A stretch of DNA of 64,000 bases from Hansfordia pulvinata. Its lineage: Eukaryota > Ascomycota > Sordariomycetes > Xylariales. The position numbers and the translations under genes are program-made. Each line of letters begins with the position of its first letter. The stretch's first letter is position 1. This document shows positions 35,903 through 46,317 of this stretch, one piece after another. Under the pieces are notes generated by a model. The model was not told the origin of the DNA and did not search any database. It saw only the letters and a list, made by a program, of their open reading frames with translations. The stretch is taken from positions 2,884,258 through 2,948,257 of the forward strand of contig BJKQ01000007.1 of assembly GCA_006538405.1 (NCBI GenBank), read 5' to 3'.

Positions 35903-37195
35903 TCAGTGGCAATGGGACATATCACCCCAAAACCTGCTCGGCACGCTCGTGTATGTTGGGATGCCCTTGTCTAGGCCACAGGGTATGACTTTCGTCTCGC
36001 AGCAGGCCACCACAAACACGAAGAAAATGAAGGCAAAGACCAAAACGCTGTAGGCCTTGTACCAAGGCGAGTTGATGCAAGGCAGCAGGGTCGACGTGGT
36101 CCCGCCACGGTAGAAATACCACGAGTACAGCGCGCACGAGACAGTCATGAGGAAGAGGTAGAAGACCGTCGAGACCAGAGTGGTGGCGGATCTCTCGCCG
36201 CCCCCAGACGGCGCGAAGACCTTCGGCGTGACTTTCAACAGCGAGAGAACCCAGACGCCCAGGAACAGGACCAGGAAGACGCTTCGGAAAGCCACGCTCG
36301 GCAGATATGAGGTCGGCCGAAATTCCCCCGTGCGCGTTCCGTTATCTGGTGCCTGTACCACAACCTGGTGTCCAAGGTGCGGTCGTGTCGAGCCGGGCTC
36401 CGCCGCGTCCGTCTGCCACGGGACACTGCCTTCGTAGCTCGCAGGTCGCAGCTTGACCATCTCTTCGCCATCGTGGGCATCGCGGTCCTGGCGGCGCGAT
36501 GACGAGAGTGGCACCGACGTTGCTTGTCCTCCCTCGCTCTCTCCCCGGCCCCATGTGGGAGCCACCTGCAAGGCGAGGCTGTCTGCGAGGTGGTAGTTGA
36601 AGTCCGACGCCAGCAGCCAAGCTGCCGCGAGACGGAAAATACCGATGATGGCAAGAGGGGAGAAGACATGGTCTGCGGCGTCCTGGATGCTATGCTGCGC
36701 CGCTGCGGGGATGGAGGGATCGGCGGGCTGATATATCGCACTCCAGAGGGCACTGGCGGCCTGCAGGGTGATGATGACGGTCGTGATGGCGTCCCACGAC
36801 AGGAGGTCCGTCCGCGCGTACTGGGGCAGGCGCGAGCAATGCGGCCTCGCGATGGCCGCCATGGCCTCGGACCCGTCCCAGCGCGCATGGCCGCCGCCGC
36901 CGCCGCCGCCTGTGTCGGCCCAGAAGACGGCATTGCTGGCGGCCAGGTCGGCGCGGGACCAGTGACGGGCGCGGATGCGGCGATCGGCGATGGCGGCGTA
37001 GCGCCAGATGATGGAGGTCGGGTTGTAGAGGCAGATCATGTCGTGCCATCGCGTCGGCTGGGGCGACAGGAACGAGGGCAGCGGCGCGCCGCCGGCGACG
37101 TGCGCGATGAGCGGCGCCAGGCCGAGCGTCAAGATGTTGATCCACTCGGAGAAGCTGACCTCGCCGCTCTGGTATGTCAACGGGTAGACGCCCAT
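35903..37195 (-). CDS. Uncharacterised multispan membrane protein
   Basis: Single-exon frame of 430 residues, convergent with the CASTOR-like gene (113-base spacer). It starts MGVYPLTYQSGEVSF and has an early hydrophobic helix (ILTLGLAPLIAHVAGG). A conserved-looking soluble stretch follows, RWHDMICLYNPTSIIWRYAAIADRRIRARHWS. Hydrophobic spans lie near residues 133-150, 185-205, 310-330, 343-363 and 380-405. A Gly run (residues about 95-103) and a polar Gln/Asp-rich loop separate the halves. This is a recurrent type of fungal hypothetical membrane protein. I do not recognise a functional family. Confidence 0.75.
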   Translation of the reverse strand: MGVYPLTYQSGEVSFSEWINILTLGLAPLIAHVAGGAPLPSFLSPQPTRWHDMICLYNPTSIIWRYAAIADRRIRARHWSRADLAASNAVFWADTGGGGGGGHARWDGSEAMAAIARPHCSRLPQYARTDLLSWDAITTVIITLQAASALWSAIYQPADPSIPAAAQHSIQDAADHVFSPLAIIGIFRLAAAWLLASDFNYHLADSLALQVAPTWGRGESEGGQATSVPLSSSRRQDRDAHDGEEMVKLRPASYEGSVPWQTDAAEPGSTRPHLGHQVVVQAPDNGTRTGEFRPTSYLPSVAFRSVFLVLFLGVWVLSLLKVTPKVFAPSGGGERSATTLVSTVFYLFLMTVSCALYSWYFYRGGTTSTLLPCINSPWYKAYSVLVFAFIFFVFVVACCETKVIPCGLDKGIPTYTSVPSRFWGDMSHCH

Positions 37196-38073
37196 GGTGC
37201 GCTGGCGGCGACGGGGTTGGCGACGGGATGGTAACGCGGCGCTGCCACAGACAGACCCAGGGCAAAGGGGCAGAAGAGTGATTGTTACAGAAGAAAGATT
37301 GGCTCATGTGGCCCGGGAGTGTGTGGATATGAGTACGAGTGCGCATGTCGTACCAACGGCTGTGAGTGGAGGCGAGGAACCAACTACGCCAACGTGCCAA
37401 CGACCAACAACCAACAACCAACGCCCGATAAATCAAAGCGGCTATGCATGCTTGGCAGGCCAGGGGCTGATCCCAAGTGCCGTGACTGAGCGGTACCCGC
37501 GGTGAGGGTCGATGGCGCTGCTGCGAGTATGCGCTGTGTGGTGCTACGCGTAAGTCGCTAACGCAGACGCGACCTGTCCGTGAAGATCGCAACAATCAAC
37601 CACCTCTTCACAGCCTGCCACCTGCGTTCGCCCTTTTGGACATGCCGGTTTTTTATTTTTATTTTTTAATACATGAAGATGCCGGGACGCCTTAGACCGC
37701 AGACACGCCCCCAGCTTGTGCCTTGAGTGCTTACCCACACGCTGGTTGGCATCCGTCTCGATCATGCCATTGGGTGTCACGCATTCGATAGCCGGTCTAT
37801 CTATCGGGTACCACACTGCCTGGCAAGGCTGGGACCGCCTCTTACGCGGTCGCCATTCGGAGACCCCTCCTCCTTTCGCAAGTGAGGGGTCGCACATGCG
37901 CGGCACCTTTGTCGACATGGGCGTCGGCAGGGGCCCCTTGGAGGGAGATCTCGCCTGATCTCTATGGGATATATCATCCCGGGTCTTCGCGCACAGCTAC
38001 CAGGCGACGAACACTCGAGCTCAATCTATTCGCGATATCTTCTACATCGTCGCAGCACCCTTGATACTGCACC
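37196..38073. other. Divergent promoter region
   Basis: Spacer between the start codons of the membrane protein (minus) and the O-methyltransferase (plus). No gene seen. Confidence 0.4.
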
Positions 38074-39591
38074 ATGCCTGCCGACGTTGTCCGCCAACTG
38101 GAATCTATCCAGCCGGAGCAGTTCGCCAGCGAGCTCGAGCGCTTCCAGGCGAAGGAAGCAGCACGGCACCTGCTGGCTCGTCTGGAGACGCCGTTCGAGC
38201 GGGCCTGGTCGCTTGCGAGCGAGAACTCCATGCTGGTTGCCGGTCTCCTCACGACCAAAGATCTAGGAATGTGGGAACGGTGGGCGGAAGTCGTGCAGAT
38301 CGAGGGCTCTGAAAGCCCCAAGTCGCTGGCAGACATCGCGGCCATGTGCAAGGCCGATGCGGAGCCCGACCTTTTGCGTGAGTCCCTCATCCCTCGAAAA
38401 TTGACATTCCAGGAGTGTCATGCGCCCTGGATCACTTGGGTACACCGAGTTCGTGAGGCGCGCGATTCTCTGACGCTTTAGACAAATCAAAAGGCCGCAT
38501 CCTGCGTCAGCTCTCTGCCATGGCAGTCATCCACGAAACCGACGTCGATACTTGGAAACCGACCCCGTTCTCCCTCGCGCTTGCGGGAGAAGTGGGCAAG
38601 GTCGTGCAATGCTGGTGGGCTCGTCGCTTGGCAACCCCGACCCGCTCCATCTTGCTCACACCCCTCGCAGCCCCGACCACATGTACATGACTGCCTTGAA
38701 TCTGCCCAAGTTCCTGGCCAAGATAGGCTACGTTCAGCCGCTCGACCTCAGCAAGTTTGACAACTACGCCGACACTTTCGGGGACACCTTCTGGGAGCGC
38801 TGCGGGAAGGATCCAGCCATCGGGGACAGCTTCGCGGCGATCAGTAAGTGCCGCGGCCCTTGGACCGCACAGCCAGACGTTCTGAGGCTAATCGCTCGCA
38901 GTGAGGGGCATCACGGCTTTCAAGGGCGATTGGACGAACGTGTACGACACCGATCGGCTCGTGACTGGTGCCGACTTATCATCGGGGGCACCGCCGCTGT
39001 TTGTGGATGTTGGTGGACGACACGGGATCGACACGGCCCGCCTTCTCGCACGACACCCGCCCCTCCCCCCGAACTTGCTGATAGTCCAGGACCTCCCCGA
39101 AGTGGTCGAAGAGCAGGTCAAGTCCAACAAACAGGCAGCCGAAGAGGGACGCGCGCACCTCGACGACCGAATCACGCATATGCCACACGACTTCTACCAA
39201 GAACAGCCGTTGGCAGGAGCGCGCGCGTACTTCCTGCACGCCGTGCTGCACGACTGGCCAGACTCCGACTGTGCCGTCATCCGTAAGTCACAGCCTGATC
39301 GCCCAACGCCGTTCCCCCATCTTTCTAACGCGCCTGGCTTCAGTGGGCCGCATCAGGGACGCCATGCGCAAAGGCTACAGCAAGCTGTTGGTCTACGAGA
39401 TTGTTTTGCCGCCCAAAGGTGCCAGCGCAATGATGTGTACGCTGGACATGTGCTTGATGGACGCGACGTCGGGGCTCGAGAGGACAGAAGCACACTGGAA
39501 GGGCCTCCTGGAGGCAGCTGGGTTTCGCGTCGTGAGGATTGACAGGGACCCTAGAGCGGTCGAATGTGTGATTGAGGCTGAACTAGAGTAG
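38074..39591 (+). CDS. O-methyltransferase (SAM-dependent, PF00891 type)
   Basis: Cytosolic small-molecule O-methyltransferase. Five exons, 38074-38377, 38482-38614, 38671-38843, 38902-39282 and 39344-39591, all join in frame to give 412 residues, the usual fungal length. The N-terminal half is the helical dimerisation domain. It ends in the conserved DHMYMTALNLPKFLAKIGYVQPLDLSKFDNYADTF region, of which the NLPKFL segment is typical. The SAM-binding glycine loop FVDVGGRHG is near residues 237-245, followed by LIVQDLPEVV, and the catalytic His lies in VLHDWPD near residue 320. Relatives methylate phenolic metabolites. No synthase is adjacent, so the substrate is unknown. Its 3' end faces the DUF3669 gene at 87 bases. 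Confidence 0.92.
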
Positions 39592-39678
39592 GATTATATA
39601 GTCCTATTAACTGATTCTTAAACTTGACCCCCTCCCTCTTCCTTGTTGACACGCCTCCGGCACGCGTCCGTTAGGTGT

Positions 39679-39690
39679 TTAATGATCATT

Positions 39691-39769
<79 letters not shown>

Positions 39770-41055
39770 TCGTCGTCATCGTCGTCATCATCGTCATCAT
39801 CGTCCTCGTCCTCGTCCTCGTCATCACTGTCGACGTCGTCGGATCCCCAACCTTGGTCCTGTTCCCCAGTATTGCTGTCAAACTGAATAGAGGGCTCTTG
39901 GTAATTCAAACAATGGCTTCGCCACGCTTCAATAAACCGCAAGGGAAGGTCGAGCCTGATTTGTGATTCAGAAATCTTCTGACCGGCTCGCCTTTGTTTC
40001 AGAATGACTCGCGACGCTTCCAGGTAGGCTTTACAGAAGCTCTCGAACAGGTCCTTATTGATAAGGGGGTTGGGGAAATAGGGATCATTCCCCGTCACGG
40101 CCGTTACCAGGCGAAAGATGAGTGCCTCAGACTCCGCTTCTATGATAGTGAACGTATTTGTCTTGTCGAAGTCGAACACCCAAAGATGGGTGCTCCGTTC
40201 AGCGAAGCCGTAAAGATTCAAGTTCCTCGGTTTCCGGCTCTCGGCCGGCGCGGTACCTAGCACGAATTCAATGTCGTCCCCAACAATGCAGGCCTCCCAG
40301 TGAACGACAGCGAGGCCTAGGGCCATCTCGCGCACAAGATGGGTGGTCTGAAGGCCTAGTTCGGCCATGTTGTCGGCATAGAGGGGAAAGTTCCATAAAG
40401 AATCAGGCATCCAGCCGTCAGGGGCATTCTGTCCGAAATAGGGCCGCACAAGACAAGCATGATTGTTTGGTTCTTCCTTTGCAGCTTGACGGGAGTGGGG
40501 AGGGAAGTAACAGTCGATCAGGGCTTCGCGCGTTTCTTGGGCGAGGGGAAGGATTCGATCCATGGTGTAGACAGGTCGATCTAAGTGGTTGGCAGAGAAT
40601 GAGTTGCGAATGTCGTCCCGGCCCCAGAAGCTGGCATCGTCTTTTTCGTGGAATTCGGAGACCTTTGGCACGCGGGGGATCTTCAAGCCCGGGAATCGAG
40701 GCTGCAGAAAAGGGCATACGGAGAGGTACGCCTCATTGGCGCGGTCGGTGAGGATTGCGTCTTTCCGAAGGGCTGCCGTGGCGTTGAAAGGGCCAAGTTT
40801 GGCCGCCAACCTGGTCCCTCCCAGGCCGTAGACTGTTCCCAGGGTGCCCATTCCAATGAGAGAGTGCCTTGGGACACCATCGTGCTGCTTCGAGTTCGGA
40901 TTGATCGCGCGGGCGGAGGTCGTGGGATGGACTGTTTTCACTGACAAGGCCCTTGCTAAGGTCTGCTTGGCCTTCTCTTCCAATGTATCGGAGAGGATCA
41001 AGTTGCGTTCGAGGCTCTCTGAGAGGGCATTTAACTCTCTGCGGCTAGCAGGCAT
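39679..41055 (-). CDS. DUF3669 protein with poly-aspartate tail
   Basis: Fungal DUF3669 (PF12417-like) protein, 458 residues, single exon. The ATG at 41055 (MPASRRELNALSESL) is taken as start; the frame stays open a further 264 bases upstream, but that part looks like a 5' leader. The core shows LIGMGTLGTVYGLGGTRLAAKLG, which resembles a glycine-rich kinase loop, MDRILPLAQETREALIDCYF, and LWVFDFDKTNTF near the end. The function of the family is unknown; Zn-finger relatives exist, but no zinc motif is visible here. After SDDVDSDDEDEDED the C-terminus is an uninterrupted run of about 35 Asp encoded by a (GAC)n microsatellite, then GNDH. Confidence 0.85.
39692..39835. repeat. CGT/ACG trinucleotide microsatellite inside a coding region
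   Basis: A nearly perfect (GTC)n run of about 75 bases followed by imperfect GTCATC/GTCCTC units. It encodes the acidic tail of the DUF3669 protein on the minus strand. Length polymorphism would change the Asp tract without a frameshift. Confidence 0.9.
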
Positions 41056-42686
41056 GGCTTGGTACTGTTGGCTCCGTGGCTTGGCCGATGATGAGGGGCG
41101 CAAAATTGCTGTAAGTGGGGGTGGATCTGGGGATGTGCTGTGAAAAGCCGTTGGTACGTGATGGATCAAGCATGAGAGTGTCTGGAGGGGAATGGGGAGC
41201 AAGCTATAAAGAAATAGGAACTGGCCCAGCAGCAATCCACGAAGTGCTCTTAGCGGGCACGACTTTGAGTTTGGGTACGCAGCTTCCGTGACTGGCGACG
41301 GAGCACGCGCAGCGTTCACCCGTACATGAATGCCTGCAGCAACCTAAGCCTTCCCGTCCGTTTGAAGCTGTAACCGCGTTTCTGCATATTTGAACTTTGA
41401 CGGGGCAATTGGTACATGGAAGCAAAGCTTCTGATGCTAATCCCGAACATGATGGCAGCTGACGTATTGTGTGGCGATCAAGCATGGCGACAATGAGGTT
41501 CTAATATGTGTGGTTAATGATAAGTAAATTCGATCGACATGATGCTTATCACGCACATGATGGCAGCTGACGTATTGTGTGGCGATCAAGTATGGCGACG
41601 ATGAGGTTCCAATATGTGTGGTCAGTGATAAGTAAATTCGACCGACATGAAGGAGGATAGGTTTTGTTTACCTACGCAGTCTGCCACCGAGATTGCCTAG
41701 AGGATGGGAACCAAGTAGTGGAGGGGAGTGCTCTCATGCAACAGGCTCGTACGATATTTCGGGACTTTTGCATTGCCACTTTTGCGAATTCGTTCGCCTG
41801 CTTTTTTTTTTTTTTTTTTTGACCGGGTCAATAATCAGTTCATTTACACGGGGCGCAGGACTGTGTTCGCTCTCTTAGGTCCGATTGGTACGGCCGCGGG
41901 TCGGCAGTGGCGTTTCCGTGAGCCGCATCCAAGCTCTGCGCCAGTGGATGGGTCATTGCTCAATGTTTGCAGTCCTCATCGAACAAACCATGGAAACCCC
42001 CCGGATACAGGCGCACTTGTCGTCCAATGTTGATCTCGATAAGCATTGGATCTACCGGGTACCATTCTGGCCATGACAATGTTCTTGCCGCCTTCAGATC
42101 AGGCTTGCCCTGTCCTGGCCACTGGACACGATGTCCTGCTCCCAGTCACTGGACCTGCTTCCATGGTGTCAAGGGCGTGTATCGCCGGCTCCAGAATGCC
42201 GCATCCAACGCGGCTGCATTGGCCCTCGCCAGCCATCAAAAGGTCGCACCGTCACCCATGCGCAGATCATTGACGGACTACACTGCGTGCGACCATCTCA
42301 TACCGCTTTGTTTAGGTATTCTTACGGTGGCGACGCCGACGTAACTTACGCACGAGTAGCCGGGTCCGCAGGCTCCTAGAGCCGAGAGGTGCTCCGAACC
42401 CACCTCTCGGCGCATACCCTCGTCGTTGTGACCAATGCTTCGGAGCCTCCAGTGGCAACTGGTGTTGAGCCGCCCACGGGAGCTAACCGAGACAACAGTG
42501 CTCCTAGATCTCCCAAACAGCCAACCGGTTGTATAAGAATGCATCGGCATGATGGAGTGGAATCTGGTTTCTTTCCCCATCACGCAAGATTTCTCTACCA
42601 AGAACACGTGAACTGCATCTTGCCCCTCTCCTGATCGCTTGCATTCATACCCCTTGGGGTTCTTATCCAGTCACCTGACCCTCGCC
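41056..42686. other. Intergenic with a diverged direct repeat
   Basis: No gene supported. It contains a 95-base direct repeat pair (listed separately) and a T run near 41802-41820. The right end is the promoter of the small secreted protein. Confidence 0.4.
41448..41650. repeat. Direct repeat pair, 95 bp, offset 108 bp
   Basis: Copies at 41448-41542 and 41556-41650 begin CATGATGGCAGCTGACGTAT and end with CGACATGA. They differ at about six sites, all C/T or G/A transitions. No open frame spans them. Confidence 0.85.
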
Positions 42687-43121
42687 ATGCAGCTCTTCAC
42701 TCTCCCTACTCTTTCAGTTTTTTTGGCTGCTCTCAACGTGGCACACGGCAAATCACAGCCGGAAGGGAAAGTCTATCTCGCAGCAAGCAATGAGATCAAG
42801 ACTGTACAGCTTGTGGAAAATCGATCCGCCGCGCACCAAGTACGCCAATTGACCTACTCGTTCAATGAGAAGATGGGTTATCTGAACACCTATGCTAAGC
42901 CGGAAGTGTTACAAAATCACCCTGCGGGTCCGGGAAAAGGGTGGGATGCGGTCTCTTGCCAAGTGAAGGTCTCGACATTCGACGGTCTTAAGAATCCCTT
43001 TGATTTTTGGTGTCTTGTTCGGGTTGCTTCTCACACCCAGAAATTGGGCTATTGCCAGGCAACGCCCTATGACGACATTCCGGTGTGTGAGCGCGTCCCA
43101 AAAAGAAAGGACAGGGAATAG
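42687..43121 (+). CDS. Small secreted protein, four cysteines
   Basis: Single-exon frame of 144 residues from the ATG at 42687 (CGCCATGC). MQLFTLPTLSVFLAALNVAHG is a signal peptide with likely cleavage after residue 20 or so. The mature protein is about 124 residues, basic, and has four cysteines all in the C-terminal half (VSCQV, FWCLV, GYCQA, PVCER), enough for two disulfides. The C-terminus is basic (PKRKDRE). An earlier in-frame ATG would place 16 residues before the signal peptide and was rejected. Size and cysteine content fit a candidate effector, but no family is recognised. Confidence 0.7.
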   Translation: MQLFTLPTLSVFLAALNVAHGKSQPEGKVYLAASNEIKTVQLVENRSAAHQVRQLTYSFNEKMGYLNTYAKPEVLQNHPAGPGKGWDAVSCQVKVSTFDGLKNPFDFWCLVRVASHTQKLGYCQATPYDDIPVCERVPKRKDRE

Positions 43122-43587
43122 GTTGATATCCATAAGGAATGGGGTGGATGGATGACCAGGGCGGCGGATGTTGATAAAACTTAAAAGGAGGGTTGAGCCC
43201 TGAATTTACCGGTTGAGTGAATGTGTACGCAGGGTAGAGGCTATAAAGATGGGTACGAATCTTGGCGTAGCATAGAAGTAGATTGCAAATCAGTATATGG
43301 TGTGTAAGTGGATTGAAATCCGTTGATGTTGACGTGTCGCGTTGAAGACGTGTGGTGTCTTTCACCTCCGAAACCGACCGAAACCGACGGGAAGGGCGCA
43401 ATGAGATGGCTCGCCGGCTCCGCTAAACATGAGGTGTACATTCCCGTTTCTCGAGAGCTCCGCAGGCCAGTCTGGAGAGGTAGAATAACGGAGGCATTGA
43501 GTAGGTAGTGATCGGTAACGCTTGCTATTTCAGTAGCTGCATTTCCCTTTGCTTCTTTACGTGAGAGCACTGCCGCCAGTCGAGGGT
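43122..43587. other. Convergent 3' flanks
   Basis: Spacer between convergent genes. No gene seen. Confidence 0.4.
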
Positions 43588-44394
43588 TTAGAAGTTTTTG
43601 TTCACCCCGTCCCATGCAGGCTCTGCATCGGCCGCTCTGACGAGGAGGTCCGGCCACGAGTTGCACGGCCTCTTGCTGTCCCCCTTCGCCCCCGCCCCCG
43701 GCGCCCTGCGCACCTGGGCCACGACTTCATCGCCAAGCACCTTTTCAATGTCGAGGCGGGGCAGGAGGCCGGCCTCAAGCGCGCGGGCCGCGGGGTCGCC
43801 CAGCCCGTCCGCTCGCAGCGGGGCGGTGTGGCGCCCAAACTCGACGCCGATGGCGGCGCGCAGGTCGCCCAGGGGGCCGGACAGGCGGTCGGCCAGGCCA
43901 CCGGTGCTGTGCAGCGCCATGGCGAGCCAGGCGTCGCGGATTTGGGCCTCGTCTGTCCGGTGGCGGCGCAGCACGCGGGCGGCCTCGTCGGCGCCGCAGA
44001 TCTCGAAGCGCGCGGGGCTTGCGTCGAAGACGGGCGCGACGCCGACGTCGTGCAGGACGCAGGCAACGAACAGCACGTGGCTCGGCAGCGGGGCGGACGG
44101 GGCGACGGGCGATAGCGGCTTGTCATCGTCGCGGGAGGCTGTGGTGGAGGCAGCCGGGTCGCCGTGCAGCGGATGCCTGGAGAAGTGGTCGGCCCAGATC
44201 CAGGTGCGCAGGCTGTGGTAGAGGATCGGGGCAGGCAGCAGCGCAGTGGCCAGGTCTAGCGCCTCCCGCGCCGCCGGGTGGTCGGGAATCAGATCCTGGA
44301 CTTGGGGACCGATTTGGCCCAACGGCGTCGTGGTAGCGGATCCCGGGGTGCCATCTTGGCCATGCCGGCCTGCTACTGCTATTTCCGGACACAT
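43588..44394 (-). CDS. HD-domain hydrolase (cyanamide hydratase-like)
   Basis: Single-exon protein of 268 residues with an HD metal-binding domain. Helix HSLRTWIWADHF supplies His about 60, and VACVLHDVGVAP supplies the His-Asp pair near 115-116. RFEICGADEAARVLRRH and DAWLAMALHSTGGLADR follow in the order seen in cyanamide hydratase and related fungal HD proteins. No signal peptide is present. The reaction cannot be fixed: relatives hydrate cyanamide or cleave phosphate esters. The gene is very GC-rich and its antisense frames are long, but only this strand shows the motif set. Just upstream lies a GGCGCT hexamer repeat. Confidence 0.83.
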   Translation of the reverse strand: MCPEIAVAGRHGQDGTPGSATTTPLGQIGPQVQDLIPDHPAAREALDLATALLPAPILYHSLRTWIWADHFSRHPLHGDPAASTTASRDDDKPLSPVAPSAPLPSHVLFVACVLHDVGVAPVFDASPARFEICGADEAARVLRRHRTDEAQIRDAWLAMALHSTGGLADRLSGPLGDLRAAIGVEFGRHTAPLRADGLGDPAARALEAGLLPRLDIEKVLGDEVVAQVRRAPGAGAKGDSKRPCNSWPDLLVRAADAEPAWDGVNKNF

Positions 44395-44424
44395 GGGGAG
44401 TCAGTTGGTGCTTGCAGGTGGATG

Positions 44425-44470
44425 CTGGCGACGCTGGCGGCGCTGGCGGCGCTGGCGGCGCTGGCGATGC
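44425..44470. repeat. GGCGCT hexamer minisatellite
   Basis: About five to seven tandem copies of CTGGCG/GGCGCT with minor variants, just upstream of the HD-domain gene start. It produces spurious Gln/Arg- or Ala/Leu-repeat frames. Confidence 0.8.
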
Positions 44471-44639
44471 TGGCGAGAATGCGGCGTAAAAGACAGGGAA
44501 TCGAAGGCTGGAGATGGGTCGGCCCGTACATACGAGTACCACTCATCCACTTGAGATCTGTGGAATAGAACGTAGGTATGGGTCGACAGATGTGAAAAGA
44601 CCAATATCAGACGGTAGACGGCCATGATGGAAAGTTTGG

Positions 44640-45080
44640 TCACCATTCTGCTGGATTGACAAAAGGCGCCGGTCGCGGCCTAGCTGAGTCACATTGGGGC
44701 GAAGATTGAGCCTGGGCTTGAGTTGGGGCTAGCTTACTTGTGCCTGCCAGCTTGTGTTTGATTCCTTCTTTTTTAAGGTACCGGCCTATGGTCTGGGCTG
44801 AGGCCTCAATGCCGTTCTCCCTTCTCAAATCCTCATATGTGATGGATGGATCCTTGGCAATAGACCTGAGGAGAAGTCTTTTGGTGTGGGCTGTGATTTT
44901 TTGTGGCCTTCCACGGCCAGGAGCAGAGACGCCATGGTGCTGGGCTGGGAACCTTGATTTGATGCCTCTGATGGTATTGCGAGACACGCCCTCTGCATTA
45001 GCCACCTGGGCGTATGTTTCGCCTGCAGAGAGTCTCCCAATGATCCTGCTCCTTTGCTGGGGTGTTGTATGAGTTCCCAT
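44640..45080 (-). mobile_element. Truncated Tc1/mariner transposase (N-terminal DNA-binding half)
   Basis: An intact frame of 146 codons from the ATG at 45080 encodes the bipartite HTH region of a Tc1-type transposase. A first helix-turn-helix reads RSRIIGRLSAGETYAQVAN then GVSRNTIRGI. A GRGRPQKIT hook and a second HTH (ITYEDLRRE...AQTIGRYLKKEGI) follow. It stops after KHKLA and unrelated sequence. The DDE catalytic domain is missing, so the element cannot move by itself. Upstream at 45187-45196 the plus strand reads CCCCACTGTA, a typical element end (CAGTGGGG next to a TA target site). A weakly matching left end (CATTGGGGCG) lies near 44689. Whether the remnant is expressed is unknown. Confidence 0.8.
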
Positions 45081-45400
45081 GGTGACTGAGGGCTGGGAAG
45101 GGTGGTATGAAGTAGGAGGGGGTGGTTGTGGAAGGAGGGAAAACGCGGTGGGTCGCGTAAACTCGCGGGTCGCGTTCGTCCCCCCACCCCACTGTAGCCT
45201 CGTCTCGAAAACACTAATAAACGTCCCAAGGGAATTCTTTACTGGACTGGCAGACATCATATATACGACCTTAACACGATGACGTCCATCCGCACAGTCA
45301 GAGAGAGAGCATGCCTGGTAGCTATCATGTAACGGACGCAAGATCAGAGGCACCACTGCCCTGTCTCTCACGCGAATTATCCAGCCTGGGCCCCTCTGCC

Positions 45401-46317
45401 CTATGATAGCCCATGATCTCTCCTCCCCTGCGCCATGAGGTCCTTGATCTTGCGAACGCTCTCGCGCCGGTCCATGGCGGCCATCCAGCGGGCATAATGC
45501 GGGAATCGGCCGACAAGCGGCTCGTGCCCCAGCTCGGCAAGCAGGCCTTCTCCTACCGCCGCCCACGTGACAAAGGCCAGGTCCGCGTACGTCGGTCGCC
45601 CACCAACAAGCCACCGGTCGCCTTCAGCGCCGTCCGCCTGGCTTCCTACAGCCTTCGCCAGAAACGCGTCCAGTATGGCCGTCACCCGCAGTATCTCGGC
45701 GACGTACCTGTCGATGGCTGAAGGGATCTTGGTGGCGTGGAAGCGCGCGAACCACGTCGCTTGACCGAAGTATGGCCCTTGACCTATAACGGAACCGGTG
45801 GTTTTGTCAGACGAGCGTTCTAATGGCACCCGAGCGGGCACGGCGGGGAGGGTTACCCGAGATCTGGAAAGCCAACCACTGCTGGGTTTGATATCGAAGA
45901 GGCGAGTCGAGTGGGAATGAGATACGACTTGCGTCTGCGTCGTACTTGTCCACAAGGTAGAGTATGATGGCACCGGACTGTTGTCCGATCTTGGTGTTAG
46001 AGCGCGCCATTCTTCTGGGACAGCGATGGCCACGGAATGAAATGGATGGCCTACCTCCCAAATCGTGATACCGGTATTGGGGTCGTGCATCGTTGGCAGG
46101 CGGCCGTTCGGGTTCAAGGCCACGTATGACTCCTGCTTGACCTCGTTGAATTCGAGCTTGTTGACTGTGTAAGGCAGGCTGAGTTCTTCAAGGACCATGC
46201 AGACTTTCCTATCAGACGGTCAAATACTGCAGAAGAAGAGGGGAGCAGAGCTCTGCGACAAACCATGGGTTGGGGGCCCCCAGTGGCCCCAGATCTCGAT
46301 CGGACGTATAGTCATGA
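45401..46317 (-). CDS. Glutathione S-transferase, frame broken by one base
   Basis: Cytosolic GST (Ure2p-like) of about 236 residues that conjugates glutathione to electrophiles or reduces peroxides. Exons: 46317-46266, 46208-46055, 45977-45857 and 45783-45401, with introns of 57, 77 and 73 bases. The thioredoxin fold reads IEIWGHWGAPNPW, then KVCMVLEELSLPYTV, NPNGRLPTMHDP and ESGAIILYLVDKYD; the helical domain begins near QTQQWLAFQISG. All junctions agree in phase only if one G is added to the G5C5 run at 46274-46283 in exon 1 (HWGAPNPW instead of HWGPPTHG). As in the other broken genes, a missing homopolymer base is likelier than decay. A Zn2Cys6 regulator is divergent at 871 bases. Confidence 0.87.

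Noticed and set aside
21066..39591. A secondary-metabolite cluster made of the P450, the O-methyltransferase and others
   Set aside because: The genes are up to 18 kb apart, separated by housekeeping genes such as PUS4, and no polyketide, peptide or terpene synthase is present.
43598..44221. Plus-strand frame of 207 codons
   Set aside because: Antisense to the HD-domain gene, which carries the H...HD motif set in order.
44401..44646. A frame with Gln/Arg repeats
   Set aside because: It is produced by the GGCGCT hexamer repeat.
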